Positions 25,650-34,419 of a stretch of DNA of 64,000 nt are shown here, in pieces. The position numbers and the translations under genes are program-made. The first letter of the stretch is position 1. Each line of letters starts with the position of its first letter. This DNA is from Shewanella halifaxensis HAW-EB4 (lineage in GTDB: Bacteria > Pseudomonadota > Gammaproteobacteria > Enterobacterales > Shewanellaceae). The notes under the pieces were generated by a model, which saw nothing but the letters and a program-made list of their open reading frames with translations, ran no database searches and had not been told where the DNA came from. The DNA lies in contig NC_010334.1 in assembly GCF_000019185.1 (NCBI RefSeq), forward strand, positions 124,001 to 188,000. Direction: 5' to 3'.

Positions 25650-27149
25650 ATGCATAAGTTTATTCGGTTTTATATTGTTAGGTTCTTATCTGTTTTAGCC
25701 TTAGTCTTCTCAGGGGCTAGCATTGCAGCACCTTGGGTCGATACCTCCGATATCTATCTGAGAGCCGATATTCAAGCTCTTGCCGATGCGGGAGTCATTA
25801 CCGTTCCGGTTAATACCTACCCCTTGATGTGGTCGGGGATTGGTGGTGATTTAGCCAAGGTAGAGCCCTCGACACTAAGTCCTGGGTTAGTAGAAGCCTT
25901 TGCTCGTGTGAATTACTACTACCGTAATGCGGTCGATAATCGCGGTAATACCAGTATTAAGCTTGCAGCAGCGAGTGACCCTGCGCGTTTTCAACACTTT
26001 GGCTCAGATTACCGTGAGCAGGGTGAGCTGGGCGCATCTTACGAGTATTTAGGTGAAAGGTTTGCCTATAAGATCTCGGCTTCAGCCAATTACAAACCGA
26101 GTGATGACGAAGAGTTTCGCTTCGATGACTCCTATCTTGCCATGGCGTTAGGCAACTGGATGTTTACCTTTGGCGCCGTCGAACAGTGGTGGGGCCCAGG
26201 TTTCGACTCGGCGCTACATAAGTCTAATAATGCCAGGCCAATGCCCTCACTCATGATGAGCCGTAATAATGCTCAGGCCTTCGAGACACCTTGGCTGTCT
26301 TGGCTTGGGCCTTGGACATTTACCGCTGGTATTAGCCGCTTTGAAGAGGAGCGATATGCTCCTAATGCACTGTTATGGAATTTTCGCGGCTCTATCCGCC
26401 CTTTTAGACAGTTAGAAATCGGGTTGTCGTGGACCACACAATTTTGTGGTGATGGCCAGGAATGTACGTGGGAAAGTGCCTTTAAATCGATCACGGGTCA
26501 GCGCGATTGCCGTGCCGATAACGTTGATGAAGTGGGTTGCAGTAACTACGGCAACCAGATGGCGGGTTACGACATCCGCTTTAGCGACACTTGGTACAAT
26601 GTACCGTTTGGGCTTTACTACGAGAGAACCTGTGAGGATGCTAAAAGCTCTGCGCCATGGGATATCGTAGATTGTGGCTCGATGTTTGGTGCCGATACCC
26701 GCTTTAACTTAGATGGTCAGCAGTATAAGTTGTTTCTCGAGTATACCGACACCATGGTGTTCTGCGGCGAAGATGAGAACGCCTTCAACTGTTTCTATGA
26801 GCATTCAACTTATCAGAGTGGTTCACGTTACTATGGCCGCGCCTTAGGCAGCACCTATGACAGTGACGCCAATGTCTATGTTTTGGGCTTGATTGGTCAG
26901 TTTGCTAATAGCAAAGGTTTTACCTCGCTGCTGCGTTATGCTCAGCTCAATAAAGATGGTAAGAGTCCGAGCCATGGTTGGGCGCCACAACCTCTTAAAG
27001 AGGACTTGTTGATGCTGGAACTGAGCTATCGCATGCCAATTTGGAAGGGCATGATGAGTGTGGGTGGCACTGTGTCTCAATCAGAGTTTGAGGCGCAAAA
27101 CAACGAAAACAATGCCACAGTATTTAGTACTTACGAGTACAAGTTCTAG
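25650..27149 (+). CDS. Outer-membrane capsule assembly Wzi-family protein
   Basis: A 499-residue protein with a signal peptide (hydrophobic 8-24, cleavage after IAA) and the WVDTSDIYLRADIQALADAGV opening of Wzi-like beta-barrels, which hold capsule or exopolysaccharide at the cell surface in enterobacteria. Repeated aromatic-rich strands, WGPGFDSALHKSNNARPMPSLMMSR and the terminal YEYKF (C-terminal Phe) fit an outer-membrane barrel. The start ATG at 25650 lies seven bases after the coaD stop. A strong terminator follows. A role in surface polysaccharide is family knowledge; no capsule gene cluster is adjacent. Confidence 0.87.
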   Translation: MHKFIRFYIVRFLSVLALVFSGASIAAPWVDTSDIYLRADIQALADAGVITVPVNTYPLMWSGIGGDLAKVEPSTLSPGLVEAFARVNYYYRNAVDNRGNTSIKLAAASDPARFQHFGSDYREQGELGASYEYLGERFAYKISASANYKPSDDEEFRFDDSYLAMALGNWMFTFGAVEQWWGPGFDSALHKSNNARPMPSLMMSRNNAQAFETPWLSWLGPWTFTAGISRFEEERYAPNALLWNFRGSIRPFRQLEIGLSWTTQFCGDGQECTWESAFKSITGQRDCRADNVDEVGCSNYGNQMAGYDIRFSDTWYNVPFGLYYERTCEDAKSSAPWDIVDCGSMFGADTRFNLDGQQYKLFLEYTDTMVFCGEDENAFNCFYEHSTYQSGSRYYGRALGSTYDSDANVYVLGLIGQFANSKGFTSLLRYAQLNKDGKSPSHGWAPQPLKEDLLMLELSYRMPIWKGMMSVGGTVSQSEFEAQNNENNATVFSTYEYKF

Positions 27150-27161
27150 CTAAATGAATAG

Positions 27162-27188
27162 AGCCAACGCCAAAAGCGTTGGCTTTTT
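27162..27188 (+). terminator. Rho-independent terminator after wzi-like gene
   Basis: AGCCAACGC and GCGTTGGCT form a 9-bp stem around CAAAA, followed by five T. Confidence 0.93.
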
Positions 27189-27494
27189 CGTATTGAAAAA
27201 TATGAGAACTGCAGTGCAGAAGATGGTACTTGTGCTGCTCTCTATTTGAGCCCATTTGCTAAAAATTACATAATGATGGGTTGAAGTAAGTTAGTATTTT
27301 TAAAGCTTATCTTTTTCTGTAAGTTACACCGGAAACTTAAGTCGTTTCGGTATAGAGAGGCATGGTGGTAGTAATAGAGGAAAGCCTGAATTTCCCTGCG
27401 CTCACCAAGAGTTAACACACTTCTTTGTAATGGTTTCAGTTAAAGATTGAACAGAGCTATGTTTTAGCTCTAACCACTTTTTGGAGTAAGTATT
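27189..27494. other. Gap upstream of the glycosyltransferase operon
   Basis: About 300 bases with no gene and no clear structure. It presumably contains the promoter of the three-gene operon that follows; I cannot single out a convincing -10/-35 pair. Confidence 0.5.
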
Positions 27495-28226
27495 TTGATT
27501 TCAGTCGTAATCCCAGCAAAAGACGAGCAAGCTAATATTGGCCCTTTAGTGGAAGAGATCCATCGCGCCCTAAAAGACAAAACGCCCTTTGAAGTGATCG
27601 TGGTGGATGACGGCAGTAACGACGACACCTTCGGAGAGTTATTGCGTACAGGTGAGCGACTCGGGTGTTCAACGAAAGCGATTCGCCATGAAAAAAGTAC
27701 TGGCCAAAGTACCGCGCTGCATACTGGTGTGCAAAACGCTAGCGGTGACATTATCGTGACATTAGATGCCGATGGTCAGAATGATCCTGCCGATATTCCC
27801 GCCATGTTAGATCTTATTCCCACCATGACTCACAGTGATTTTTGTATCGCGGGTTACCGTAAGAACCGTAAAGACACTTCTTGGAAGCGTTTTCAATCTC
27901 GCGTCGCCAATAAAATTCGTGATGCGCTACTCGGTGATGGTGTGCCCGATACTGGCTGTGGCTTAAAGGTATTTCCTAAAGCTAGCTTCTTGAAGCTGCC
28001 CTATTTCGATCATATGCACCGCTATATCCCTGCTCTTATTCGTCGTCATGGCGGCGAGATTAAAGTGTCGGTGGTGAATCATAGAGATCGTATGGAGGGT
28101 GAGTCTAAGTACACTGCGTGGAACCGCGTCTGGGTGGGGATTGTCGATATCATGGGAGTGATGTGGCTTAACCGTAGAACACGTTTACCCAATGTAGTCA
28201 AAACTGAGACGACAAGGGCTGAGTAG
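27495..28226 (+). CDS. GT2 glycosyltransferase (dolichyl/undecaprenyl-phosphate type)
   Basis: A 243-residue family 2 glycosyltransferase. It begins ISVVIPAKDEQANIG, with the nucleotide-sugar DXD-like strands VIVVDDGSNDDT and TLDADGQNDPAD, then DTGCGLKVF and a C-terminal RMEGESKYTAWNR. The pattern is that of enzymes loading a sugar onto a polyprenyl phosphate carrier (DPM1/ArnC-like). The start is a TTG with GGAG nine bases upstream; there is no ATG nearby in frame. Together with the next two membrane genes it suggests lipid-linked sugar transfer to lipid A or a surface glycan. Confidence 0.88.
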   Translation: MISVVIPAKDEQANIGPLVEEIHRALKDKTPFEVIVVDDGSNDDTFGELLRTGERLGCSTKAIRHEKSTGQSTALHTGVQNASGDIIVTLDADGQNDPADIPAMLDLIPTMTHSDFCIAGYRKNRKDTSWKRFQSRVANKIRDALLGDGVPDTGCGLKVFPKASFLKLPYFDHMHRYIPALIRRHGGEIKVSVVNHRDRMEGESKYTAWNRVWVGIVDIMGVMWLNRRTRLPNVVKTETTRAE

Positions 28227-28228
28227 CG

Positions 28229-28894
28229 ATGAAGCGCTTAGCTAAAACATTAGTCGTCATCGCGATACTAGTATTGCTGATGTTTGCTGCCCAGCAGGGG
28301 CTATTTGAGCACTTAACTGATAGCAACTGGGTAGGAAACTACGTCGAAAATAACGGAAACAGCGCCTTGGTTGTGCTGTTTCTTATGGGGGCAGCGTTCA
28401 CCAGTGTGGGTGGACCCCGTCAAGTTATAGCGTTCGTATTGGGCTTTGCCTTAGGCGGTGTGTATGGCGCACTGCTAGCAACCTTATCAGCACTGCTCGG
28501 TTGTGTGATCACCTTCTATTTTGCTCGATTAACTTTCAGAAGCAGCCTTAAGAAACGCTTTAAAGATAAACTATTTCGTTTTGAGCGGCTGATCATTCAT
28601 CGTACTTTTTTGAAGGTACTGATGATTCGATTACTGCCTATTGGCAGTAACGCCTTAACTAACTTATTTGCAGGCACGACGCATGTGAGTGCGTGGAAGT
28701 TTTTTGCGGGCAGTGGCGTTGGATATCTGCCGCAGATGCTTATTTTTAGCTTTGCAGGTGCCGGCATCGGTCTGTCAGATCATAACAATTTAATCATTAG
28801 TATCGTGCTGTTTATTTTCTCCTCGCTGATTGGTGCTTATCTGTATAAAACGCGCTTGCGTAAACAGGTCGATGAGATCGTCACCGATGAATAA
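28229..28894 (+). CDS. VTT-domain (DedA/TVP38-like) membrane protein
   Basis: A 221-residue inner-membrane protein with five or six hydrophobic segments. The SNARE-associated/VTT core shows FTSVGGPRQVIAFVLGFALGGVYGAL and FYFARLTFRS, then RLLPIGSNALTNLFAG. Members of this group are implicated in lipid carrier or phospholipid flipping. It starts two bases after the glycosyltransferase stop, so it is part of the same operon. A role in recycling or flipping the polyprenyl lipid used by its neighbours is inferred. Confidence 0.85.
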   Translation: MKRLAKTLVVIAILVLLMFAAQQGLFEHLTDSNWVGNYVENNGNSALVVLFLMGAAFTSVGGPRQVIAFVLGFALGGVYGALLATLSALLGCVITFYFARLTFRSSLKKRFKDKLFRFERLIIHRTFLKVLMIRLLPIGSNALTNLFAGTTHVSAWKFFAGSGVGYLPQMLIFSFAGAGIGLSDHNNLIISIVLFIFSSLIGAYLYKTRLRKQVDEIVTDE

Positions 28895-28901
28895 TAAGAT
28901 T

Positions 28902-28942
28902 TAACAACAAGCTTTAACAACTGGCTTTAACAACAAGGTTTA
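28902..28942 (+). repeat. Three short direct repeats between operon genes
   Basis: TTTAACAAC occurs three times (TTTAACAACAAGC, TTTAACAACTGGC, TTTAACAACAAGG) with a period of 14-15 bases, just before the ribosome region of the GT39 gene. Slippage here would change the spacing between the second and third cistrons. Confidence 0.7.
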
Positions 28943-28948
28943 ATAAAA

Positions 28949-30676
28949 ATGGTATTGAAATCGCTACAACAACGATTCAATAGTGATGACTATTATCAAG
29001 TGCTGAGCATGCTATTGCTGTTCGCCGCAGTGATTTTGCTTGTCGGCATTGGCTGGCGTTCTCCTTGGCCGGCCGACGAACCTCGTTTTGCCGAAGTGGC
29101 CCGAGAGATGGTGGATTCTGGTCAATGGTTTTTCCCACAACGCGGAGGCGAGTTCTATCCTGATAAGCCACCCGTGTTTATGTGGGCTATCGCGCTATTT
29201 TATGGCTTAACGGGCAGCTTAAAAGTCGCTTTTTTATTGCCGAATGCCCTAGCTGGTTTTCTAACGCTATTTCTGGTTTATGATCTAGGTTCGAGACTGT
29301 GGAGTGTGCGTGTCGGCCGCAATGCCGCCCTACTGTTGATGTTGGCTCCGCAGTTTTTAATTCAGAGTAAAAATGCGCAGATTGATGCCATGGTGATGTG
29401 TTGGATCACCTTGGGCTGCTATGGTTTGCTGCGACACTTTATGACGGGGCCTCATTGGCGTTGGTATTTCGCGGGCTGGGCGTTTATGGGGCTAGGGGTG
29501 ATCACCAAAGGCGTGGGTTTCTTGCCACTGCTGATGCTGCTCCCGATTATCGCTTACGCACTAATCCAAAAAGATCTCTTTAAAGGCCGCCTTAAATGGT
29601 GGTGCCTAGCAGGGCCATTGGCGATGCTGGCAGTGATTGCCTGTTGGCTGGTGCCTATGGTGCTGATTGTCCAAAGTCAGGGCACACCAGAGCTGATCCA
29701 ATATCAAAACAACATTCTATTTAAGCAAACGGGTGAGCGTTACGTTAATGCTTGGCACCATATCAAGCCTTGGTATTACTTCTTAGTGAGTGTGGTGCCG
29801 GTAATGTGGTTCCCGTTGCCGCTGCTGTTTATTGCTCACTGGCAACGAGTGGTTGCCAAGATCAAAGCTGAGCCTATCATTGCCATATTGCTGGTTTGGG
29901 TCGTGCTAGTGCTGGTTTTCTTTAGCATTAGCCCAGGCAAACGTGGTGTGTATATCTTGCCAGCACTGCCTATGCTCGCATTAGCACTATCGGCGATTAT
30001 TACTGGTGCAGATACCAAGCGCTGGTTTGAATGGGGCCTAACAGGCTTACTCTGGTTGCTCGGATTGGTATTCACCACAGCTGGTGTTTTAGCGCTTATT
30101 CATCACCCCGCTATCGTTAAGGCGATGGCCGATTATTCGGCTGACTTAACGCATATGGGCTACCTGCTACTGACGGTGGGTATTATCTGGTTTGCAGTTC
30201 TATTGCTGCTGCGCCGTTCACAAGCCATGGTGAGAATGGGGATCAGCCTAGCACTAACCTGGATTGTAATGGGCACATGGGGCTACAGCATTTTAGAGCC
30301 TATGCGCACGCCGCAAGCCCTGATGGCCAATGCGGCTAAGGCGATAGGCCCAGATGGTCAGCTTGGTTTAGTTAAATTTAAAGAGCAGTTCATATTGTTC
30401 TCTCCGGTGGATATTACCCACTTTAGCTACCTTGCACCCCTTGAGCAGCAAGAGCGTAATGCATGGCAGTGGATGCATGAAGGAGATAAGCGCTTTATCT
30501 TAGTCGGCGATCATCAAAAGCTTAACTGCTTTAACTTTACTGGTGCGAAAAGCATGGGTGTTGCTCACCGTGATGACTGGGTACTGTTAAGCAAAGACAA
30601 TCTGCTGCCCACCTGTGCCGAGCCTGATAAGCGTTATCAGTATTTCACCCCGACACCAGGACGGTGGATGGATTGA
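28949..30676 (+). CDS. ArnT-like GT39 membrane glycosyltransferase
   Basis: A 575-residue polytopic membrane protein with about 11-12 hydrophobic segments. The N-terminal PADEPRFAEVAREMVDSG holds the acidic catalytic motif of the PMT/ArnT superfamily, followed by GGEFYPDKPPVFMW and KGVGFLPLLM. ArnT homologues move a sugar from undecaprenyl phosphate to lipid A. With the GT2 enzyme and VTT protein upstream it forms a compact carrier-loading, flipping and transfer set. The sugar and acceptor are not known. Downstream lies the tandem repeat array. Confidence 0.87.
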   Translation: MVLKSLQQRFNSDDYYQVLSMLLLFAAVILLVGIGWRSPWPADEPRFAEVAREMVDSGQWFFPQRGGEFYPDKPPVFMWAIALFYGLTGSLKVAFLLPNALAGFLTLFLVYDLGSRLWSVRVGRNAALLLMLAPQFLIQSKNAQIDAMVMCWITLGCYGLLRHFMTGPHWRWYFAGWAFMGLGVITKGVGFLPLLMLLPIIAYALIQKDLFKGRLKWWCLAGPLAMLAVIACWLVPMVLIVQSQGTPELIQYQNNILFKQTGERYVNAWHHIKPWYYFLVSVVPVMWFPLPLLFIAHWQRVVAKIKAEPIIAILLVWVVLVLVFFSISPGKRGVYILPALPMLALALSAIITGADTKRWFEWGLTGLLWLLGLVFTTAGVLALIHHPAIVKAMADYSADLTHMGYLLLTVGIIWFAVLLLLRRSQAMVRMGISLALTWIVMGTWGYSILEPMRTPQALMANAAKAIGPDGQLGLVKFKEQFILFSPVDITHFSYLAPLEQQERNAWQWMHEGDKRFILVGDHQKLNCFNFTGAKSMGVAHRDDWVLLSKDNLLPTCAEPDKRYQYFTPTPGRWMD

Positions 30677-30679
30677 TTT

Positions 30680-31930
30680 TAGGTCCTAGGTTCTAGGAAA
30701 GGCAGGGGCTAGGACCTAGGAAAGGCTAAGACGATACAAGCTGAGACGGTTCAAGCGAAGACGGAAAAGCATGTTCTCTTCTGTAGGTTGGGCTTTAGCC
30801 CATCAACCTTAGTTTAATATAAAGGGTTTGTCGGCATAAATACCGACCTACGGAAAGGCTGAGACGGTTTAAAAAAGGTTCTAGGAAAAGCAGGTTCTAG
30901 GAAAAACCTAGGAAAAGCTAAGACGATAACAGCTAAGACCGTACAAGCAAGGACGGTTAAAGCCGGGAAAGAATGTGTTCTTTTGTAGGTTGGGCTTTAG
31001 CCCATCAAGCTTGGTTTTACATAAAGGGTTTGTCGGCATAAATATCGACCTACGTAAAAGCTAAGCAGGGGCAAAGGTAGTGTTTTTGGCATTTGCTTTT
31101 GCTTTTCCTAGCAGGGCGCAGCCCGCCCTCGCAGCGCAGCGCCCTAGGATCTAGGTTCTAGGAAAAACCTAGGAAAAGCTAAGACGATAACAGCTAAGAC
31201 CGTACAAGCAAGGACGGTTAAAGCCGGGAAAGAATGTGTTCTTTTGTAGGTTGGGCTTTAGCCCATCAAGCTTGGTTTTACATAAAGGGTTTGTCGGCAT
31301 AAATATCGACCTACGTAAAAGCTAAGCAGGGGCAAAGGTAGTGTTTTTGGCATTTGCTTTTGCTTTCCTAGCAGGGCGCAGCCCGCCCTCGCAGCGCCCT
31401 AGGATCTAGGTTCTAGGAAAAATCTAGGAAAAGCTAAGACGATAACAGCTAAGACCGTACAAGCAAGGACGGTTAAAGCCGGGAAAGAATGTGTTCTTTT
31501 GTAGGTTGGGCTTTAGCCCATCAAGCTTGGTTTTACATAAAGGGTTTGTCGGCATAAATATCGACCTACGTAAAAGCTAAGCAGGGGCAAAGGTAGTGTT
31601 TTTGGCATTTGCTTTTGCTCTTCCTAGCAGGACGCAGCCCGCCCTCGCAGCGCCCTAGGATCTAGGTTCTAGGAAAAACCTAGGAAAAGCTAAGACGATA
31701 ACAGCTAAGACCGTACAAGCAAGGACGGTTAAAGCCGGGAAAGAATGTGTTCTTTTGTAGGTTGGGCTTTAGCCCATCAAGCTTGGTTTTACATAAAGGG
31801 TTTGTCGGCATAAATATCGACCTACGTAAAAGCTAAGCAGGGGCAAAGGTAGTGTTTTTGGCATTTGCTTTTGCTCTTCCTAGCAGGACGTAGTCCGTCC
31901 TCGAAGCGCAGCGCCCTAGAACCTAGGTCC
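30680..31930. repeat. Tandem array of about 256-bp units containing REP-like palindromes
   Basis: About 1.25 kb without genes. Four near-identical units plus one diverged unit carry the same core: GTAGGTTGGGCTTTAGCCCATC, then 20-odd bases, then TTTGTCGGCATAAATATCGACCTAC in inverted orientation. Cores lie at 30783-30851 (diverged), 30985-31053, 31246-31314, 31501-31569 and 31757-31825, giving periods of 261, 255 and 256. Each palindrome has a GTAG head, as in REP sequences tied to RAYT transposases, and the inverted pair forms a BIME. Between cores are repeated CCTAGG / TCTAGG motifs and a variable GC-rich stretch. No RAYT gene is in the window. Confidence 0.85.
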
Positions 31931-31935
31931 TTCTT

Positions 31936-32751
31936 TTAAAGCTTTTGGCACAAACTACAAAATACCGTTGCTCGCTGACCAAGCTTAATCTCACTCAGTA
32001 GATGGCCACATTGGGTGCAGGTCTCGCCGCCACGACCATAGACATGTAGCTTCTGGGCGAAGTAGCCCGGTTTACCGTCTGCATTGGTAAAGTCCTTCAA
32101 GGTGGTGCCACCTTGTTTAATGGCACTAGCCAAGATCTGTTTTACTTCACTGACTAAAATTTCAATGCGCTCGGCATCCACTTTACCCGCTTCGGCTTGC
32201 GGGTGAATGCCTGCTGCAAACAGCGCCTCGTTAGCGTAAATATTACCGACACCCACTACGATATGATTGTCCATCAAGCACAGCTTTATCGCCTTTTTCT
32301 TATTGGCCAAGGCTGCGAGTAGGTAAGGGGCGTTAAAGGCATCTGTCAGCGGCTCAGGGCCCAGCTTAGATAGTAGCGGATGCGCTTGCTCAGGTAGTTC
32401 ACACCAGAGCCATGCCCCAAAGCGTCTTGGATCATTAAAGCGCAGTGCTTTTCCGCTAGCGAGCACCAGATCGATATGGTCATGCTTTTCCACTGGGGTA
32501 GAGGCGGGCAGAATGCGTAAGCTACCCGACATGCCCAGATGCACTATGGTGGTACCCGCGTCGGTATCAATCAGCAGGTACTTACCGCGGCGACGTACAT
32601 TACGAATTGTTTGGCCGATAATCTGCTTAGCAATCTCGGGAACGGGCCATCTTAGTGACGGATTACGGACGATTAAGTCAGTAACTTGATTATCAATAAG
32701 GTAAGGCGATACACCTTGCCTGGTGACTTCAACTTCAGGGAGTTCCGGCAT
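31936..32751 (-). CDS. mutM: Formamidopyrimidine-DNA glycosylase
   Basis: A 271-residue base-excision repair enzyme removing 8-oxoguanine. The mature N-terminus PELPEVEVTRQG supplies the catalytic Pro and Glu. HLGMSG, the helix-two-turn-helix region with GVGNIYANEALF, and the C-terminal zinc finger CTQCG...CSLCQ (CX2C-X16-CX2C) are all present. Normal length. Its 3' end abuts the tandem repeat array with no gap for a distinct terminator. Confidence 0.97.
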   Translation of the reverse strand: MPELPEVEVTRQGVSPYLIDNQVTDLIVRNPSLRWPVPEIAKQIIGQTIRNVRRRGKYLLIDTDAGTTIVHLGMSGSLRILPASTPVEKHDHIDLVLASGKALRFNDPRRFGAWLWCELPEQAHPLLSKLGPEPLTDAFNAPYLLAALANKKKAIKLCLMDNHIVVGVGNIYANEALFAAGIHPQAEAGKVDAERIEILVSEVKQILASAIKQGGTTLKDFTNADGKPGYFAQKLHVYGRGGETCTQCGHLLSEIKLGQRATVFCSLCQKL

Positions 32752-32847
32752 TTGCTTTCTCTTTTATGGTTATCTTAGTGATAGCTGCAGCTTCGTTATA
32801 AGGCAGGCTTAGCTTACTGCCTTGGATTACAGCCTTAGATTACGAGC

Positions 32848-33300
32848 TTAGTTTGCTTGAGCGCGAACAATGGGAGCTAAACTTTCTCGTAAGCTTGGAG
32901 GGATCTGGTACCAATTGCCCGCAGGTGACTTTAGCAGGCCTTGCTGACTAAATAAAATCCACAGCTGGGCATCAACCAGATCGTCGACTTGGATCACCAG
33001 TTCGACAGGCTCACCTTCAGTCTCAGGTTTATCGGTTAGAGCTGTAATATGCACTTGATCCCACGCATTAGCCCACTCTAAACAGTTGAGCACTCTAGCG
33101 CTGCATTGCCAGCCAGACTGGCGTTTCTGCAGCCAAAGCTCGCCATATTGTAGTTGTGACAATGGTGCTGACTTGTCGAATAGTGCTTGGGTCTGCAGTG
33201 GCGTTATCTTACTGTTATCGTCAATGACGGTCAGCACCGATATCATCAAAATAGATGCGAGGATGATGATGGTATTCCACTTCTTACGGGATAAAGCCAT
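32848..33300 (-). CDS. Hypothetical protein with one membrane segment
   Basis: I do not recognise this protein. With the start at 33300 (MALSRKKWN) it has 150 residues: a basic N-terminus, one hydrophobic segment (about 9-25), and a soluble part with SARVLNCLEWANAW, TDKPETEGEPVELVIQVDDLVDAQLW and SPAGNWYQIPPSLR. A longer frame to 33417 is possible, but its extra 39 residues look like non-coding DNA. It lies 96 bases upstream of mutM on the same strand and may be co-transcribed with it. An inner-membrane or periplasm-facing protein is the most that can be said. Confidence 0.65.
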   Translation of the reverse strand: MALSRKKWNTIIILASILMISVLTVIDDNSKITPLQTQALFDKSAPLSQLQYGELWLQKRQSGWQCSARVLNCLEWANAWDQVHITALTDKPETEGEPVELVIQVDDLVDAQLWILFSQQGLLKSPAGNWYQIPPSLRESLAPIVRAQAN

Positions 33301-33407
33301 GATTGTTACTTCAGCTTTTTGTTTGATATGGGTATCTGATAAGTGTATCTGCAAGTTGATGTAACCACAAATTATGCTAACGGTGGGTGTACCGTCATTT
33401 ACCACTT

Positions 33408-34200
33408 TTTGGTGCATCAGGCTGCGCCTGACTTTTAAGTTAGACTGCGTCTAACAACTCGATCAATCAAACTTCGTTTGATAAATCTATCAGGCTGCAC
33501 CTGACCAAAGTCGTGGGATTCCATCCCAGATCGCCGCTTTGCAGCGGTAAGCAATCAAGCTGCGCTTGATAAAAATCGTGAGCTTCCAGCTCACACTCGG
33601 CCAAGAGGGGATCAACAGCAATCCCCTCTTGCCTAATTCTTTCACAAGAGTCCCCGCCGCCCCAGACGAAGTTGTTGATCCTCATACTCCAATAAAAATC
33701 GCCTAACGGCTCAGATGGGACATCCATGTCCCCCCGAGCCTGAACCATCATCCATGATGGCTCTACGGCATTACTTTAGATAAAGAGTCATCTGCGTATT
33801 TCGGCAACTTCGATGGGGAAGTCGGTGTTTTCCGTAAGTTCACTATGAACGTCAGTCTCGAATTTTTATTGAGAATTCAATGGGTGATGTTTGTGCTTTT
33901 CTAACCCGTGTAGATACGGCTGAAGCCTTCGGTTTCAGGGATGAAACCGTAGAGCTCACAGGGATGTGCTTGCAGCGTGCTTCAGAAGTGTCTGCACATG
34001 CGCTGGCCGCAGGCCATTGGAACTATTGATGTTGGAAGATACATCAAATGCAGCCTAAGCATTGATGAAGCAAAGGTTCACCGCTTTGGGTGAGCCCTAC
34101 CTCTGCACATGCGCTGGCCGCAGGCCATTGGAACCACTATGTTGAAAGGGGTATCAAGAACTACCTAAGAATTGATGAAGCAAAGGTTCACCGCGTAGGC
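33408..34200 (+). repeat. Hairpin-array element, left copy
   Basis: A non-coding stretch packed with short perfect hairpins, each with a different stem and a 2-5 base loop. Examples: 33417-33431 (TCAGGC/GCCTGA), 33439-33455 (GTTAGAC/GTCTAAC), 33466-33482 (ATCAAAC/GTTTGAT), 33514-33528, 33534-33547, 33554-33570, 33578-33594, 33603-33630, 33717-33732 nested in GGCTC/GAGCC, 33745-33760, 33930-33949 and 34004-34016. An outer pair CGAAGTTG (33667-33674) and CAACTTCG (33805-33812) encloses an inner group. At the right end, about 110 bp are duplicated in tandem (33991 and 34102). Open frames here are by-products of the palindromes. The same series recurs in the same order and orientation at 36515-37190. 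Confidence 0.85.
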
Positions 34201-34419
34201 AAAACAAACCACCAACAGCGAGCAAACTGTTCAAGCAACAGTCAGTCACCAGTGGTTTTATGAAGCGAAAAATCTGAGATTAAGAGCTCAGAACCAAGGG
34301 GTTGATACTCCACTGCTTAGCAAAATTAAATGTGAAATATTACGGATATTCACCTATACCTATTGAGTGCTTTATTTTTATACACCTCGTATACACCTAA
34401 GCTTTATATGGAGATAGAT

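Noticed and set aside
30680..31930. CRISPR array
   Set aside because: Repeat units are about 256 bp and tandem without unique spacers, and no cas genes are present.
33467..33751. A 94-codon minus-strand open frame
   Set aside because: It lies wholly within the left hairpin array; stop-free reading is a by-product of palindromes, there is no ribosome site and the counterpart in the right array does not keep the frame.
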